Source: Alteromonas gilva (GTDB lineage Bacteria > Pseudomonadota > Gammaproteobacteria > Enterobacterales > Alteromonadaceae). Taken from it: DNA of 64,000 bases. The translations under genes were made by a program, and so were the position numbers. The notes below the pieces were generated by a model. The model was not told the origin of the DNA. It saw nothing but the letters and a program-made list of their open reading frames with translations, and did not search any database. Each line of letters begins with the position of its first letter. Positions within the stretch are counted from its first letter, which is position 1. Shown here piece by piece: positions 17,908 to 26,732 of the stretch. The stretch is taken from positions 1,984,001 through 2,048,000 of the forward strand of contig NZ_JAQQXP010000001.1 in assembly GCF_028595265.1 (NCBI RefSeq). The letters run 5' to 3'.

Positions 17908-18459
17908 ATGGATGCATTAGAATTACTGCTTAACCGACACTCACAGCCACGTTTAACGTCACCAGCCCCCAGTGGTGAGGCATTAGACAATATTAAACAA
18001 GCAGCACTGCGAGCACCTGACCATGGCGCACTCAAGCCATGGCGGTTTCTAATTTGTCAGGGCAAAGGTCTGGATAAACTGGGCAGCCTGTTTGAGCAGT
18101 CGGCAATAGATAACGATAAGCCAGAGCGCGTTATTGAACGCGCTCCCCAGTTACCCACCCGTGCGCCCATGATTATCGTGATCACAACGCGCTATCAGGT
18201 GCACGAAAAGGTGCCTAACATCGAGCAGTTTGCATCAGCCAGTTGTGCTGCAATGGCGATGCAAATGGCTGCGGCAGCCCAGGGCTTTCAGGGCATGTGG
18301 CGTACCGGCGAATATGCCCATTGCGACATTGTAAAAAAAGGCTTAGGCGTTGATCCTGAAGACGAAATCGTCGGCTTTTTATACCTTGGTACGCCGGCAC
18401 AGGATACGGTAAACAAACCTGCGCTGGCACCAGATGACTATTTTTCTGTGTGGGAATAA
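17908..18459 (+). CDS. YdjA-like NAD(P)H nitroreductase
   Basis: A 183-aa single-domain FMN nitroreductase. The N-terminal LLLNRHSQPRL carries the phosphate-binding RxS motif, RAPDHGALKPWRFLI matches the YdjA family active-site region, and SCAAMAMQMAAAAQGFQGMW forms part of the dimer/FMN pocket. It should reduce nitro or quinone compounds in the cytoplasm; the physiological substrate is unknown. An AGAGGAGA ribosome binding site precedes the ATG. In E. coli, ydjA is also beside sppA, so the neighbourhood is conserved. Confidence 0.88.
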   Translation: MDALELLLNRHSQPRLTSPAPSGEALDNIKQAALRAPDHGALKPWRFLICQGKGLDKLGSLFEQSAIDNDKPERVIERAPQLPTRAPMIIVITTRYQVHEKVPNIEQFASASCAAMAMQMAAAAQGFQGMWRTGEYAHCDIVKKGLGVDPEDEIVGFLYLGTPAQDTVNKPALAPDDYFSVWE

Positions 18460-18642
18460 GTAATACCGGGCCATGGCGGTGACGCTGCGCCAAGTGCAGC
18501 GGCTCCGTGTTATGTGCTAGCGACAAATGTATCTTGAGATAATGGCCAGTGTCAGGTTTACAGCACCTGGCCGGTAATCAGGCGAACTCACTGTTGTGTG
18601 CGATTGTGCGTGCCTGAGCTTTCTTTGCGAGGGAGAAACGCG

Positions 18643-19143
18643 GTGATCGATCTGTCAAACTGGATTCATACAACGGTGGGCGGCGTCCATGTGTTTGCCT
18701 CTTTTGTGGGCCTGGCTACCGGCGCCTGGGTTATTGCAGGCAAGAAGGGGACGAGATTACATAAATGCATGGGCTATACGTTTGCCGGGGCGTTGTTATT
18801 GGTTAATGGTTCGGCAATGTTTATATACGGTTTTAACCAGGGCAGCCCCAGCGTGTTTCATTTGTTGGTACCGGTGTCGTTGTTCTTTTTGGCATTTGGG
18901 TTGTATCCCATGTTATTTGGCAACAAGTCTATATCGCTGAATCGCCACATCATAGGTATGACCGCCGCTGTTTACGGCCTTTATGCCGCCGGGGCGACAG
19001 AATTTTTTGTTCGGGAAATGGCGCAGGGGCTGGGGCCTGAGCAATTAATCCTCTTCTCGTTTATGATTTCTGTCCCTTTTGCTGTGGCCATTACCGTTAG
19101 CATTATTTACTTTCAAAAGAAATTTGTTCGCAAACCGCGCTAA
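18643..19143 (+). CDS. Small multi-pass membrane protein (DUF2306-like)
   Basis: A 166-aa protein with four or five hydrophobic helices: HVFASFVGLATGAWVIAGKK, then GYTFAGALLLVNGSAMFIYG, FHLLVPVSLFFLAFGLYPML, HIIGMTAAVYGLYAAG and a final FSFMISVPFAVAITVSIIYF. The histidines in the first and second helices recall DUF2306-type membrane proteins. The GTG at 18643 is preferred because GAGGGAGA lies about 7 nt upstream; the frame extends to an upstream GTG at 18598 with no such site. Function unknown. Confidence 0.7.
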   Translation: MIDLSNWIHTTVGGVHVFASFVGLATGAWVIAGKKGTRLHKCMGYTFAGALLLVNGSAMFIYGFNQGSPSVFHLLVPVSLFFLAFGLYPMLFGNKSISLNRHIIGMTAAVYGLYAAGATEFFVREMAQGLGPEQLILFSFMISVPFAVAITVSIIYFQKKFVRKPR

Positions 19144-19167
19144 TGCGCTGCAGCTCGGTTGGTTTAG

Positions 19168-19332
19168 CTATGCCTGAGCAAGTTAAACCACCTGCGGCAG
19201 GTCGTTCCGCGGACGGTGCTGGATGTCATTGATAGTGCTTTAGGTGTGTTTGATTTCGTCATGTACATCTGCACAGCACGCAGCATCAATGCATCGCTTG
19301 GCGTACCGACTGTGGCGATGGTTTTTCATTGA
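19168..19332 (+). pseudogene. Possible remnant of a glycosyltransferase-like C terminus
   Basis: A 54-codon open stretch with no start codon encodes LRQVVPRTVLDVIDSALG followed by FDFVMYICTARSINASLGVP and TVAMVFH, then TGA. This resembles the end of TPR-linked glycosyltransferase-like domains, where a D-hydrophobic-V-x-x-x-T-A-x-x-(H/N)-x-A-x-x-L-G-x-P-T pattern is usual. The rest of any gene is absent. The match is by eye only and could be chance. Confidence 0.3.
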
Positions 19333-19337
19333 CCAAT

Positions 19338-19377
19338 AAAAAAGCCGGATAACACTGCAGTGTTATCCGGCTTTTTT
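19338..19377. terminator. Bidirectional terminator downstream of pyk
   Basis: GCCGGATAACACTG pairs perfectly with its complement around a near-zero loop (whole palindrome 19344-19371), flanked by six A on the left and six T on the right. It ends pyk on the minus strand and any transcript from the left. Confidence 0.95.
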
Positions 19378-19394
19378 AACGTGTTGATAGCTTA

Positions 19395-20831
19395 TTAATC
19401 TACCACAATGATCTTAATTGCATCGGTCGCACCGATGGTTTCCATGCGATCGCCGTGAGTAAGAATAATAATATCGCCGGGTTCAGCAAGTTTGTGTGAC
19501 TTTACCAGTGCGACTACGTCTTTACGCAGCTCGCCAGCGGCACTTTTGCTTGAGTCGAAAAACAGTGGCTGAACGTTGCGGAACAACGCCATGGCATTCA
19601 ACGTGTCGATGTGACGTGACAACGCCAGGATCGGCAGTCGAGTGGTCATTCGTGACATTAAGCGTGGCGTACTACCGCTCTCGGTTAAACCCACGATGGC
19701 CTTCACTCCGGGGAGGTGATTGGCCGCATAGACTGCAGACATGGCAATGGTTTCGCTGATAGAACCAAACATTTCGTCCATGCGGTGCTTGGAGACTTTA
19801 ATGCTGGAATGCGTTTCAGCGCCTTCACACACACGCGCCATTGCTTTAACCGTCTCAACCGGGTAGCTGCCCGCTGCGGTTTCAGCCGACAGCATGACTG
19901 CATCAGTACCGTCTAAAACAGCGTTGGCCACATCCATAACTTCAGCCCGGGTTGGCATTGGGCTTTCAATCATAGATTCCATCATTTGCGTCGCGGTAAT
20001 GACAACTTTGTTCAGTTGACGCGAACGGGCAATCAGTTTCTTTTGCACGCCCACCAGCTCAGCATCGCCAATTTCCACACCCAAATCACCGCGCGCTACC
20101 ATAACGGCATCTGATGCACGAATGACGTCATCAATGGCTTCATCACTGGCAACCGCCTCGGCGCGCTCTACTTTTGCACAAATCATGGCCTTACAGCCTG
20201 CCGCCTCTGCCAGCTCACGTGCATAGTCAAGGTCGGCGCCACTGCGCGGGAAAGACACCGCCAGGTAGTCGACACCGATTTCAGCTGCGGTGAGGATATC
20301 TTTCTTGTCTTTTTCAGTAAGGGCTTCAGCCGATAAACCACCACCAAGACGGTTGATGCCTTTATTGTTCGACAACTTACCGCCAACAGTCACAACGGTA
20401 TGTACTTTACGTCCTTCAACACTGGTGACTTCAAGTTGAATACGACCATCGTCAAGCAACAGGATGTCGCCCTTGCTGACATCGTCTGGCAGCGCTTTAT
20501 AATCGATACCAACCTGTTGTTCATTTCCGGCATCGCGGTCGAGTTCAGCGTCGAGGATAAAAGGGTCGCCAATCTTCAGATAGACTTTGTCGTTGGCAAA
20601 TCGTGAAACACGAATTTTAGGGCCTTGCAAATCACCTAGGATAGCAACGTATTTACCCAGCTTCTTGGCTGCAGCACGAACCCGTTGGGCACGTTCAATA
20701 TGATCTTGCGCCTGACCGTGTGAAAAGTTCATTCGTACAACATTTGCACCAGCGGCAAGAATGGCTTCTATTTTCTCTTGCGTATCTGTTGCAGGTCCTA
20801 GCGTAGCCAGAATTTTCGTTCTTCTCGTCAT
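19395..20831 (-). CDS. pyk: Pyruvate kinase (type II)
   Basis: A 478-aa enzyme that converts phosphoenolpyruvate and ADP to pyruvate and ATP. It starts MTRRTKILATLGPATDTQEK. The K/Mg/substrate motifs MNFSHG, AVSFPRSGADL and VMVARGDLGVEIG are present, as is the signature ITATQMMESMIESPMPTRAE. The C-terminal domain is complete. The sequence is closest to the PykA type. A HexR-like box lies 68 nt upstream of the ATG, so expression is probably tied to the Entner-Doudoroff cluster across the gap. Confidence 0.97.
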   Translation of the reverse strand: MTRRTKILATLGPATDTQEKIEAILAAGANVVRMNFSHGQAQDHIERAQRVRAAAKKLGKYVAILGDLQGPKIRVSRFANDKVYLKIGDPFILDAELDRDAGNEQQVGIDYKALPDDVSKGDILLLDDGRIQLEVTSVEGRKVHTVVTVGGKLSNNKGINRLGGGLSAEALTEKDKKDILTAAEIGVDYLAVSFPRSGADLDYARELAEAAGCKAMICAKVERAEAVASDEAIDDVIRASDAVMVARGDLGVEIGDAELVGVQKKLIARSRQLNKVVITATQMMESMIESPMPTRAEVMDVANAVLDGTDAVMLSAETAAGSYPVETVKAMARVCEGAETHSSIKVSKHRMDEMFGSISETIAMSAVYAANHLPGVKAIVGLTESGSTPRLMSRMTTRLPILALSRHIDTLNAMALFRNVQPLFFDSSKSAAGELRKDVVALVKSHKLAEPGDIIILTHGDRMETIGATDAIKIIVVD

Positions 20832-20898
20832 GTGTGTTATCGCTTGTTAATTGTTAAAGTGGGACAACCCGTGATTAAATATTGCTGAAAATCTATTT

Positions 20899-20913
20899 CG
20901 TAATTTAATTACA
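20899..20913. promoter_or_regulatory. HexR operator upstream of pyk
   Basis: CGTAATTTAATTACA differs at one position from the known HexR palindrome TGTAATTwwATTACA (consensus from memory of the gammaproteobacterial HexR regulon). It lies 68-82 nt before the pyk start. Confidence 0.75.
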
Positions 20914-21265
20914 AAATACTAGACGAATTTGACCAAATTGTGAATGGTTGATTAAAGATTCTTTATTAATTAATCAATTGTCACCATCAGCATAGTAAAA
21001 ACAGCCAACAGTTGCCAGTGGGTGTTTTTTCTCATCTTGGCCCTGTCCATATAAAACATCGTTGGTTAACGCACAGTGCTGATGGTTTAAAAAAGAGGGC
21101 CAACGCGTTGTGCTGACAGCGAATTTGTCTTTAGTGCTAACATCCAGATGAGTGAATTGAAACACTATGTTATTCAGTTCATTGCGAGGAGGGTGGGTGC
21201 CCGCCGTTGGTGGTCTGTGGTGTTAACCTCCACGCGCCCAAATTGTATTACAAATGATGTCCGGT
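20914..21265. other. Intergenic region between pyk promoter and hexR
   Basis: About 350 bases with an AT-rich left end (20940-20985, partly palindromic around TTAATTAATCAA). I see no convincing gene: short open frames here lack a ribosome binding site and resemble no family. Confidence 0.45.
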
Positions 21266-21282
21266 GGCCAGTCGAACTGGCC
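21266..21282 (-). terminator. Possible terminator downstream of hexR
   Basis: A 7-bp GGCCAGT/ACTGGCC stem with a 3-nt loop lies 25 nt after the hexR stop on the minus strand. No T-tract follows, so the call is weak. Confidence 0.35.
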
Positions 21283-21307
21283 CGACTACCACAAGCTTTA
21301 CCGCTTT

Positions 21308-22159
21308 TTAACTTTCGCGTTTTTCGTAACGAGAGCCGCGCAGGGTGTCTTTAACCCGTTTCAGGTTTTCTCTGAACTTGTTGCCACGACGTAAAGTAAA
21401 CCCTGTGGCCAGTACATCAACCAGCGTCAACTGGGCAATGCGCGAGGCCATTGGCATGTACATATCAGTGTCCTCAGGAACTTCAAGTGACAGCACATAG
21501 GTGCACTCATTAGCCAGTGGACTGTCAGCCGACGTTATGCCGACAACTGTAGCGTCATTGGCTTTGGCGATCTGCGCTATTTCAACCAGACTTTTCGTTC
21601 TGCCGGTATGCGAGAACAACATGACCACATCGCCGGATCCACAATTCATGCAACTCATACGCTGCATAAGAATGTCTTCAAAGTAGACGACCGGTACATT
21701 AAACCGAAAAAACTTATTCAGCGCATCATGGGCCACAGAGGCCGAGGCACCCAAACCGAAAAAGGAAATGCGTTGCGCCTGAGTGAGCAAATCAACGACG
21801 CGATTAACCGTGCTAACACATACCGATTGACGGGCAACTTCGAGCGATGCCATGGTCGATTCAAATATTTTATTGGTGTACTCATCCGGGCTGTCGTTTT
21901 CGTCTACGTGACGGTTTACATAGGGTGTGCCGTTGGCGAGACTTTGCGCAAGATGCAGTTTAAAATCCGGAAACCCCTTAGTGTCCAGGCGGCGGCAAAA
22001 ACGGTTAACAGTGGGTTCGCTGACATCTGACATTTTGGCCAGAGTTGCTATACTGGAATGAATTGCCGATTGAGGATTTGCCAGGATCACTTCTGCGACT
22101 TTGCGCTCCGATTTACTGAAGGCAGATTTGTGCTGCGTGATTTTTTCTAAGATATTCAT
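21308..22159 (-). CDS. hexR: HexR, RpiR-family regulator of central carbon metabolism
   Basis: A 283-aa regulator. Residues 1-75 are an RpiR-type helix-turn-helix (AFSKSERKVAEVILANP, then IATLAKMSDVSEPTVNRFCR). Residues about 120-260 are a SIS sugar-phosphate domain (RISFFGLGASASVAHDALNK and DVVMLFSHTGRTKSLVEIAQ). HexR senses 2-keto-3-deoxy-6-phosphogluconate and represses or activates glycolytic and Entner-Doudoroff genes. It is divergent from zwf, and HexR-like boxes lie before hexR, zwf, pyk and gap in this window, so the assignment is strong. Confidence 0.95.
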   Translation of the reverse strand: MNILEKITQHKSAFSKSERKVAEVILANPQSAIHSSIATLAKMSDVSEPTVNRFCRRLDTKGFPDFKLHLAQSLANGTPYVNRHVDENDSPDEYTNKIFESTMASLEVARQSVCVSTVNRVVDLLTQAQRISFFGLGASASVAHDALNKFFRFNVPVVYFEDILMQRMSCMNCGSGDVVMLFSHTGRTKSLVEIAQIAKANDATVVGITSADSPLANECTYVLSLEVPEDTDMYMPMASRIAQLTLVDVLATGFTLRRGNKFRENLKRVKDTLRGSRYEKRES

Positions 22160-22239
22160 ATTTTTTTATAACACTGTGTGTGAAAAGTGTGTTCTCCCAA
22201 TCGCTATACTACTGAATATGAAAGATCGTACAAGAAAAA

Positions 22240-22254
22240 TGTAATTAATTAACA
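22240..22254. promoter_or_regulatory. HexR-like operator upstream of hexR
   Basis: TGTAATTAATTAACA has the full TGTAAT half-site and a partly degenerate second half. It lies 81 nt upstream of the hexR start, consistent with autoregulation. Confidence 0.5.
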
Positions 22255-22602
22255 TGATTCGCGGTATCACGTTTTGAAATAAAACATCAAAGCGCCCTGA
22301 ATGCCTGAATATGGCCCTGAACCCCTGATATTAATTAATATTGTATGATTTTAGGGGGGTGGGATTTGCTGTGCTGAGGCACTCGTCATCCCGCTCAATG
22401 ATGGCCGGTAAACAGACTGTTTACCGCGGTTGGGGCACGCAGAAGAAGTCAGTCTCTGAGTTGAATTGCCACCTAGTGCTAAAAAGCCTGGGACTTTTGG
22501 TTTATTTTGCCTTTGAGATTGTGTTAAAAACTGCCAGCGGTGCCTTTTTTATAAAGGGCTGACACGTATTATTAGATTTTAATTCAGATACGAAACAAAA
22601 GT
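22255..22602. other. hexR-zwf intergenic region
   Basis: About 350 bases between two HexR-like boxes. A 73-codon open frame (22341-22562) has no ribosome binding site and no recognisable family. I treat the stretch as leader/promoter DNA. Confidence 0.45.
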
Positions 22603-22617
22603 TGTAATTTTACTACA
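22603..22617. promoter_or_regulatory. HexR operator upstream of zwf
   Basis: TGTAATTTTACTACA matches the HexR palindrome with two deviations in the right half. It lies 87 nt upstream of the zwf start, where it can control the zwf-pgl-edd-glk-eda operon. Confidence 0.65.
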
Positions 22618-22704
22618 TTTGTTGTTAACTATACGATAACAAATAGCATCATAGCAGCCAGTTGAATGGTTGCTGTTAAAATAAATTGATATAAGGCCGA
22701 TTTC

Positions 22705-24198
22705 ATGGTGATGGATAGTTCTTTTGAAGCCTGTGACTTTGTGTTGTTTGGCACTAAAGGTGACCTTTCTCGACGCAAACTGTTACCTTCAATGTATCAG
22801 TTAGAAAAAGCAGGATTGTTGCACGCAGAGACAACAATCGTAGGTGTAGCGCGCCAGACTCTCTCAGACGAAGAGTATGTAGAGGAAGTCAGAAAGTCGC
22901 TGGAAGAGTTCTCTGGTGAGACCATTTGTGAAGCAACCTGGGAAACATTCAAAGCCAGACTTTCTTACGCACAAGTGGATATGAAAGAGATCGCCAGCTA
23001 TAGCTCGCTGGAATCTCATGTCAACCCGGACCGGGTCATGGTGTGTTATCTGGCCACCCCGCCTTCTATCTATGGCGATATTTGCCGCGGTTTGCACGGG
23101 TGCAATATTATCGACTCCAGCGTTCGTCTGGTGCTTGAAAAGCCGATCGGTCACGACCTTGAGTCATCCAAAGTCATCAATGAGCAGGTTGCTGAATACT
23201 TTGGCGAATCGCAGATCTACCGTATCGACCATTACTTAGGAAAAGAAACGGTACTTAACCTGATTGCATTGCGTTTTGCTAACTCTATTTTTACGACCAA
23301 CTGGGATCATAACTGTATTGATCACGTGCAAATATCGGTTGCTGAATCTGTCGGTATTGAAGGACGTTGGGGTTACTTTGACGACGCAGGCCAGATGCGT
23401 GACATGGTCCAAAATCACTTATTGCAGATACTGAGCCTGGTGGCGATGGAGCCTCCGGCGAACCTGGACGCAGACAGCATTCGTGACGAAAAGCTCAAAG
23501 TCCTTAAAGCCTTGCGCCCGATTAACGCCACCAACGTTAACGATGTCACGGTGAGAGGGCAGTACACCTCTGGTTTTGTAAAAGGCAAGGAAGTGCCTGG
23601 CTACCTTGAGGAAGACGATGCCAACACGGTCAGTAAAACAGAAACCTTCGTTGCGATTAAAGCTGAAATAGATAACTGGCGTTGGGCGGGTGTTCCGTTT
23701 TACCTGAGAACCGGCAAACGACTGCCAACCAAGGTGTCTGAAGTGGTTATCTACTTTAAGCGTCAGCCGCACAATTTGTTCACTGCTAGCTTTAACGACT
23801 TGCCGCCTAATAAGCTGGTTATTCGTTTACAGCCCGACGAAGGTGTGGAAATTACCGTAATGAACAAAGTCCCGGGGCTAACCAGTTCAGGCGCGATGGA
23901 TTTGCAGAAGTCGAAACTGAACCTGAGTTTCTCTGAAGAATTCTCTGACGATCGCATCCCGGACGCTTACGAGAAATTACTGCTGGAAGTTATGCTCGGT
24001 AATCAGGCGTTATTCGTACGACGTGACGAAATTGAACAGGCCTGGACCTGGGTTGATTCGATTTTAGCCGCATGGCGTAACACCAACGAACCACCAGAGC
24101 CTTATCAGGCTGGTACCTGGGGTCCGGTTGCGTCGATTGGTTTACTGGCTCGTGCAAATCGTAGCTGGTATGAAAGTAAAGTAAAAAAGAAAAAGTAA
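22705..24198 (+). CDS. zwf: Glucose-6-phosphate 1-dehydrogenase
   Basis: A 497-aa enzyme that oxidises glucose-6-phosphate to 6-phosphogluconolactone with NADP+. The coenzyme-binding FGTKGDLSRRKLLPSMYQL is at the N terminus (about residues 14-32), and the active-site motif RIDHYLGKE is at about 173-181. The frame is intact and of normal length. The start is an ATG, with an in-frame ATG two codons later. It is the first gene of a five-gene Entner-Doudoroff operon, with a HexR-like box upstream. Confidence 0.98.
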   Translation: MVMDSSFEACDFVLFGTKGDLSRRKLLPSMYQLEKAGLLHAETTIVGVARQTLSDEEYVEEVRKSLEEFSGETICEATWETFKARLSYAQVDMKEIASYSSLESHVNPDRVMVCYLATPPSIYGDICRGLHGCNIIDSSVRLVLEKPIGHDLESSKVINEQVAEYFGESQIYRIDHYLGKETVLNLIALRFANSIFTTNWDHNCIDHVQISVAESVGIEGRWGYFDDAGQMRDMVQNHLLQILSLVAMEPPANLDADSIRDEKLKVLKALRPINATNVNDVTVRGQYTSGFVKGKEVPGYLEEDDANTVSKTETFVAIKAEIDNWRWAGVPFYLRTGKRLPTKVSEVVIYFKRQPHNLFTASFNDLPPNKLVIRLQPDEGVEITVMNKVPGLTSSGAMDLQKSKLNLSFSEEFSDDRIPDAYEKLLLEVMLGNQALFVRRDEIEQAWTWVDSILAAWRNTNEPPEPYQAGTWGPVASIGLLARANRSWYESKVKKKK

Positions 24199-24200
24199 TT

Positions 24201-24893
24201 ATGCCATTAACACAATCATTATATGAAAGTGCAGAGGCGCTTAATCAGGAATTTGCCAAAGAAATTGTTGCGTTGCTGAAGCAGGGCATTGACGAGCGTG
24301 GTCGCGCCAGCCTTATGGTAAGTGGCGGTCGCACTCCACTGCCGTTATTTAAAGCCTTGAGTGAAGCCGATTTAGATTGGTCTAGAGTGGATGTCTCGCT
24401 GGTTGACGAACGTTGGGTTGACGAAAGCAGTGATGCCAGCAATACCCGCTTAGTTAAGCAAAACCTATTGGTAGGTAAGGCCGCTGCAGCGCGCTTTATC
24501 GAAATGAAATCGCCAGAAGCGGATGCCGCCGATGCGGTGATTGATTGCGAAGGCCGACTCTCTGCCGTCTCTCAGCCATTTGATGTGCTGATACTGGGCA
24601 TGGGTGAAGATGGCCATACCGCGTCACTCTTCCCGTGCAGTGAGCAACTCGCCGATGGCTTAAAGCTTGATAGTGGCAGAGTCTGTATTGCGACTCAGCC
24701 AACGACTGCGCCGCATCAGCGTATGTCATTAACGCTGCCGGCTATTGTTGCCAGCCGGAACATATTTTTGCACCTGACCGGCGATAAAAAACGTCAGGTA
24801 CTCGAAGACGCAGTTGCCAATTCAACGGCCACTGAAAAGCCAATTGTTGCGGTCATTAATGCCGCATCAGTGACGTTGAAATGGGCACCGTAG
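24201..24893 (+). CDS. pgl: 6-phosphogluconolactonase
   Basis: A 230-aa lactonase that hydrolyses 6-phosphoglucono-1,5-lactone. It has the phosphate-binding LMVSGGRTPLPLFKAL (about residues 37-52), DVSLVDERWVDESSDASNTR and the active-site LILGMGEDGHTASLFP. It starts 2 nt after the zwf stop, so translation is probably coupled. It belongs to the same superfamily as the divergent protein at 1017-1940 but keeps all the motifs that one lacks. Confidence 0.97.
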   Translation: MPLTQSLYESAEALNQEFAKEIVALLKQGIDERGRASLMVSGGRTPLPLFKALSEADLDWSRVDVSLVDERWVDESSDASNTRLVKQNLLVGKAAAARFIEMKSPEADAADAVIDCEGRLSAVSQPFDVLILGMGEDGHTASLFPCSEQLADGLKLDSGRVCIATQPTTAPHQRMSLTLPAIVASRNIFLHLTGDKKRQVLEDAVANSTATEKPIVAVINAASVTLKWAP

Positions 24894-24902
24894 GAGTCAA
24901 TT

Positions 24903-26732
24903 ATGAATACACAGGTAAACGAAGTAACGCAACGCATTATTGAGCGCAGCAAAGCATCCCGCGCCGCCTATCTGGCAAAAATTGAGCGCGCAAGGGGGCA
25001 GGGTCCGCATCGTGGTGTATTGTCATGCGGAAACCTGGCGCATGGTTTTGCCGCGTGCAACACCGATGACAAATCTGATTTGCGCAGCATGACCAAAGCA
25101 AATATTGCCATCGTATCATCGTACAACGATATGCTGTCGGCACATCAACCTTACGAAACCTACCCACAAATTATTAAAGATACGGTCCGGGAAGTGGGCA
25201 GTGTTGCTCAGTTCGCGGGTGGTGTACCGGCAATGTGTGACGGCGTAACCCAGGGTAATCCGGGTATGGAACTGAGCCTGATGAGCCGTGATGTCATTGC
25301 TCAGGCTGCCGCGGTAGCATTGTCACACAACATGTTTGACGGCGCTATGATGCTCGGTATCTGCGACAAAATTGTCCCAGGATTACTGATTGGCTCTCTT
25401 AGCTTTGGTCATTTACCAACGGTATTTGTGCCAGCAGGGCCAATGCCAAGTGGCTTGCCGAACAAAGACAAAGCGCGCGTACGGCAAGAGTATGCCGAAG
25501 GCAAAGTAGGCCGCGATAAGCTGCTTGAGGCTGAATCTCAGTCTTATCACTCTGCCGGTACCTGTACGTTTTACGGAACCGCAAACAGTAACCAGTTAGT
25601 GGTTGAAATGATGGGGCTGCATTTACCGGGTTCATCATTTGTTAATCCGGGCACTGAATTACGTGATGCACTAACGCGTGCTGCCTCACGTCAGGTAACC
25701 CGCTTAACAGCGCTGGGTGACAACTATACGCCAATTGGCCATATTGTTGATGAGAAATCCATCGTTAACGGTATTGTTGCCCTGTTAGCAACGGGTGGCT
25801 CAACTAACCATACCATGCACCTGATCGCCGTGGCGCGGGCTGCCGGTATTATTGTTAACTGGGATGACTTCTCAGAACTGTCTAATGCGGTACCGCTGTT
25901 AACCCGGATTTATCCGAATGGCTCGGCCGACATTAACCATTTCGTTGCCGCTGGTGGTATGGCGCTGTTGTTCAAACAGTTACGCGATGCCGGACTTATC
26001 CATAATGACGTGAAAACCATTGTGGGTGAAGGGCTGGATTTATACACCAAGGAACCTGCGCTGCAAGACGGTGAAGTAACCTGGCGTGATGGTCCGGTGA
26101 AATCCCACGACACTGAAGTATTCGCCAGTGTTGAAGCACCCTTTAAGCCCGATGGCGGCCTGAACGTGTTGTCAGGTAACCTGGGCCGGGCCGTGATCAA
26201 GACATCTGCTCTGCGTAATCCGCATTGTACGATTAAAGCACCAGCCGTGGTATTTGAAGATCAATACCAGCTGGACGCTGCGTTTAAGTCTGGTGAACTG
26301 GATAAAGACTGCATTGTGGTTGTACGCTTCCAGGGGCCTGCTGCGATTGGTATGCCTGAACTGCATCGTTTAACACCGCCTCTGGGTGTGCTGCAGGATC
26401 GTGGCTACAACGTAGCACTGGTGACCGATGGCCGTATGTCCGGCGCATCCGGAAAAGTACCGGCCGCCATCCATGTCACACCAGAAGCCTTTTTAGGCGG
26501 CCTGCTGGCGAAAGTTGAAACGGGCGACATTATTGAGCTGGATACCAAAACCGGTGCGCTGACGCTGCACGTTGACGAAGCAACACTGGCCGAACGTACT
26601 CCGGCTGTAGCTGATCTGACTATGCAACATGAAGGCATGGGCCGCGAACTATTTGGCGGTATGCGCGGCGTGATTTCCGGCGCAGAAGAAGGAGCCTGCA
26701 CATTGTTTTATACGCAGGAGCAAAATGTATGA
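24903..26732 (+). CDS. edd: Phosphogluconate dehydratase
   Basis: A 609-aa IlvD/Edd-family iron-sulfur dehydratase that converts 6-phosphogluconate to 2-keto-3-deoxy-6-phosphogluconate, the first committed step of the Entner-Doudoroff route. Cluster-ligand cysteines lie in PAMCDGVTQGNPGMELSLMS, LGICDKIVPG and SAGTCTFYGTANSNQ. LVTDGRMSGASGKVPAAIHV is the C-terminal signature. An AGGAGTC ribosome binding site precedes the ATG, and the 3' end overlaps glk by 4 nt. Confidence 0.98.
   Translation: MNTQVNEVTQRIIERSKASRAAYLAKIERARGQGPHRGVLSCGNLAHGFAACNTDDKSDLRSMTKANIAIVSSYNDMLSAHQPYETYPQIIKDTVREVGSVAQFAGGVPAMCDGVTQGNPGMELSLMSRDVIAQAAAVALSHNMFDGAMMLGICDKIVPGLLIGSLSFGHLPTVFVPAGPMPSGLPNKDKARVRQEYAEGKVGRDKLLEAESQSYHSAGTCTFYGTANSNQLVVEMMGLHLPGSSFVNPGTELRDALTRAASRQVTRLTALGDNYTPIGHIVDEKSIVNGIVALLATGGSTNHTMHLIAVARAAGIIVNWDDFSELSNAVPLLTRIYPNGSADINHFVAAGGMALLFKQLRDAGLIHNDVKTIVGEGLDLYTKEPALQDGEVTWRDGPVKSHDTEVFASVEAPFKPDGGLNVLSGNLGRAVIKTSALRNPHCTIKAPAVVFEDQYQLDAAFKSGELDKDCIVVVRFQGPAAIGMPELHRLTPPLGVLQDRGYNVALVTDGRMSGASGKVPAAIHVTPEAFLGGLLAKVETGDIIELDTKTGALTLHVDEATLAERTPAVADLTMQHEGMGRELFGGMRGVISGAEEGACTLFYTQEQNV

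Noticed and set aside
20974..21165. A 63-codon minus-strand frame between hexR and pyk
   Set aside because: No ribosome binding site or recognisable pattern; mixed composition suggests chance.
22341..22562. A 73-codon frame between hexR and zwf
   Set aside because: No ribosome binding site, no family resemblance, and it lies in the regulatory region flanked by HexR-like boxes.
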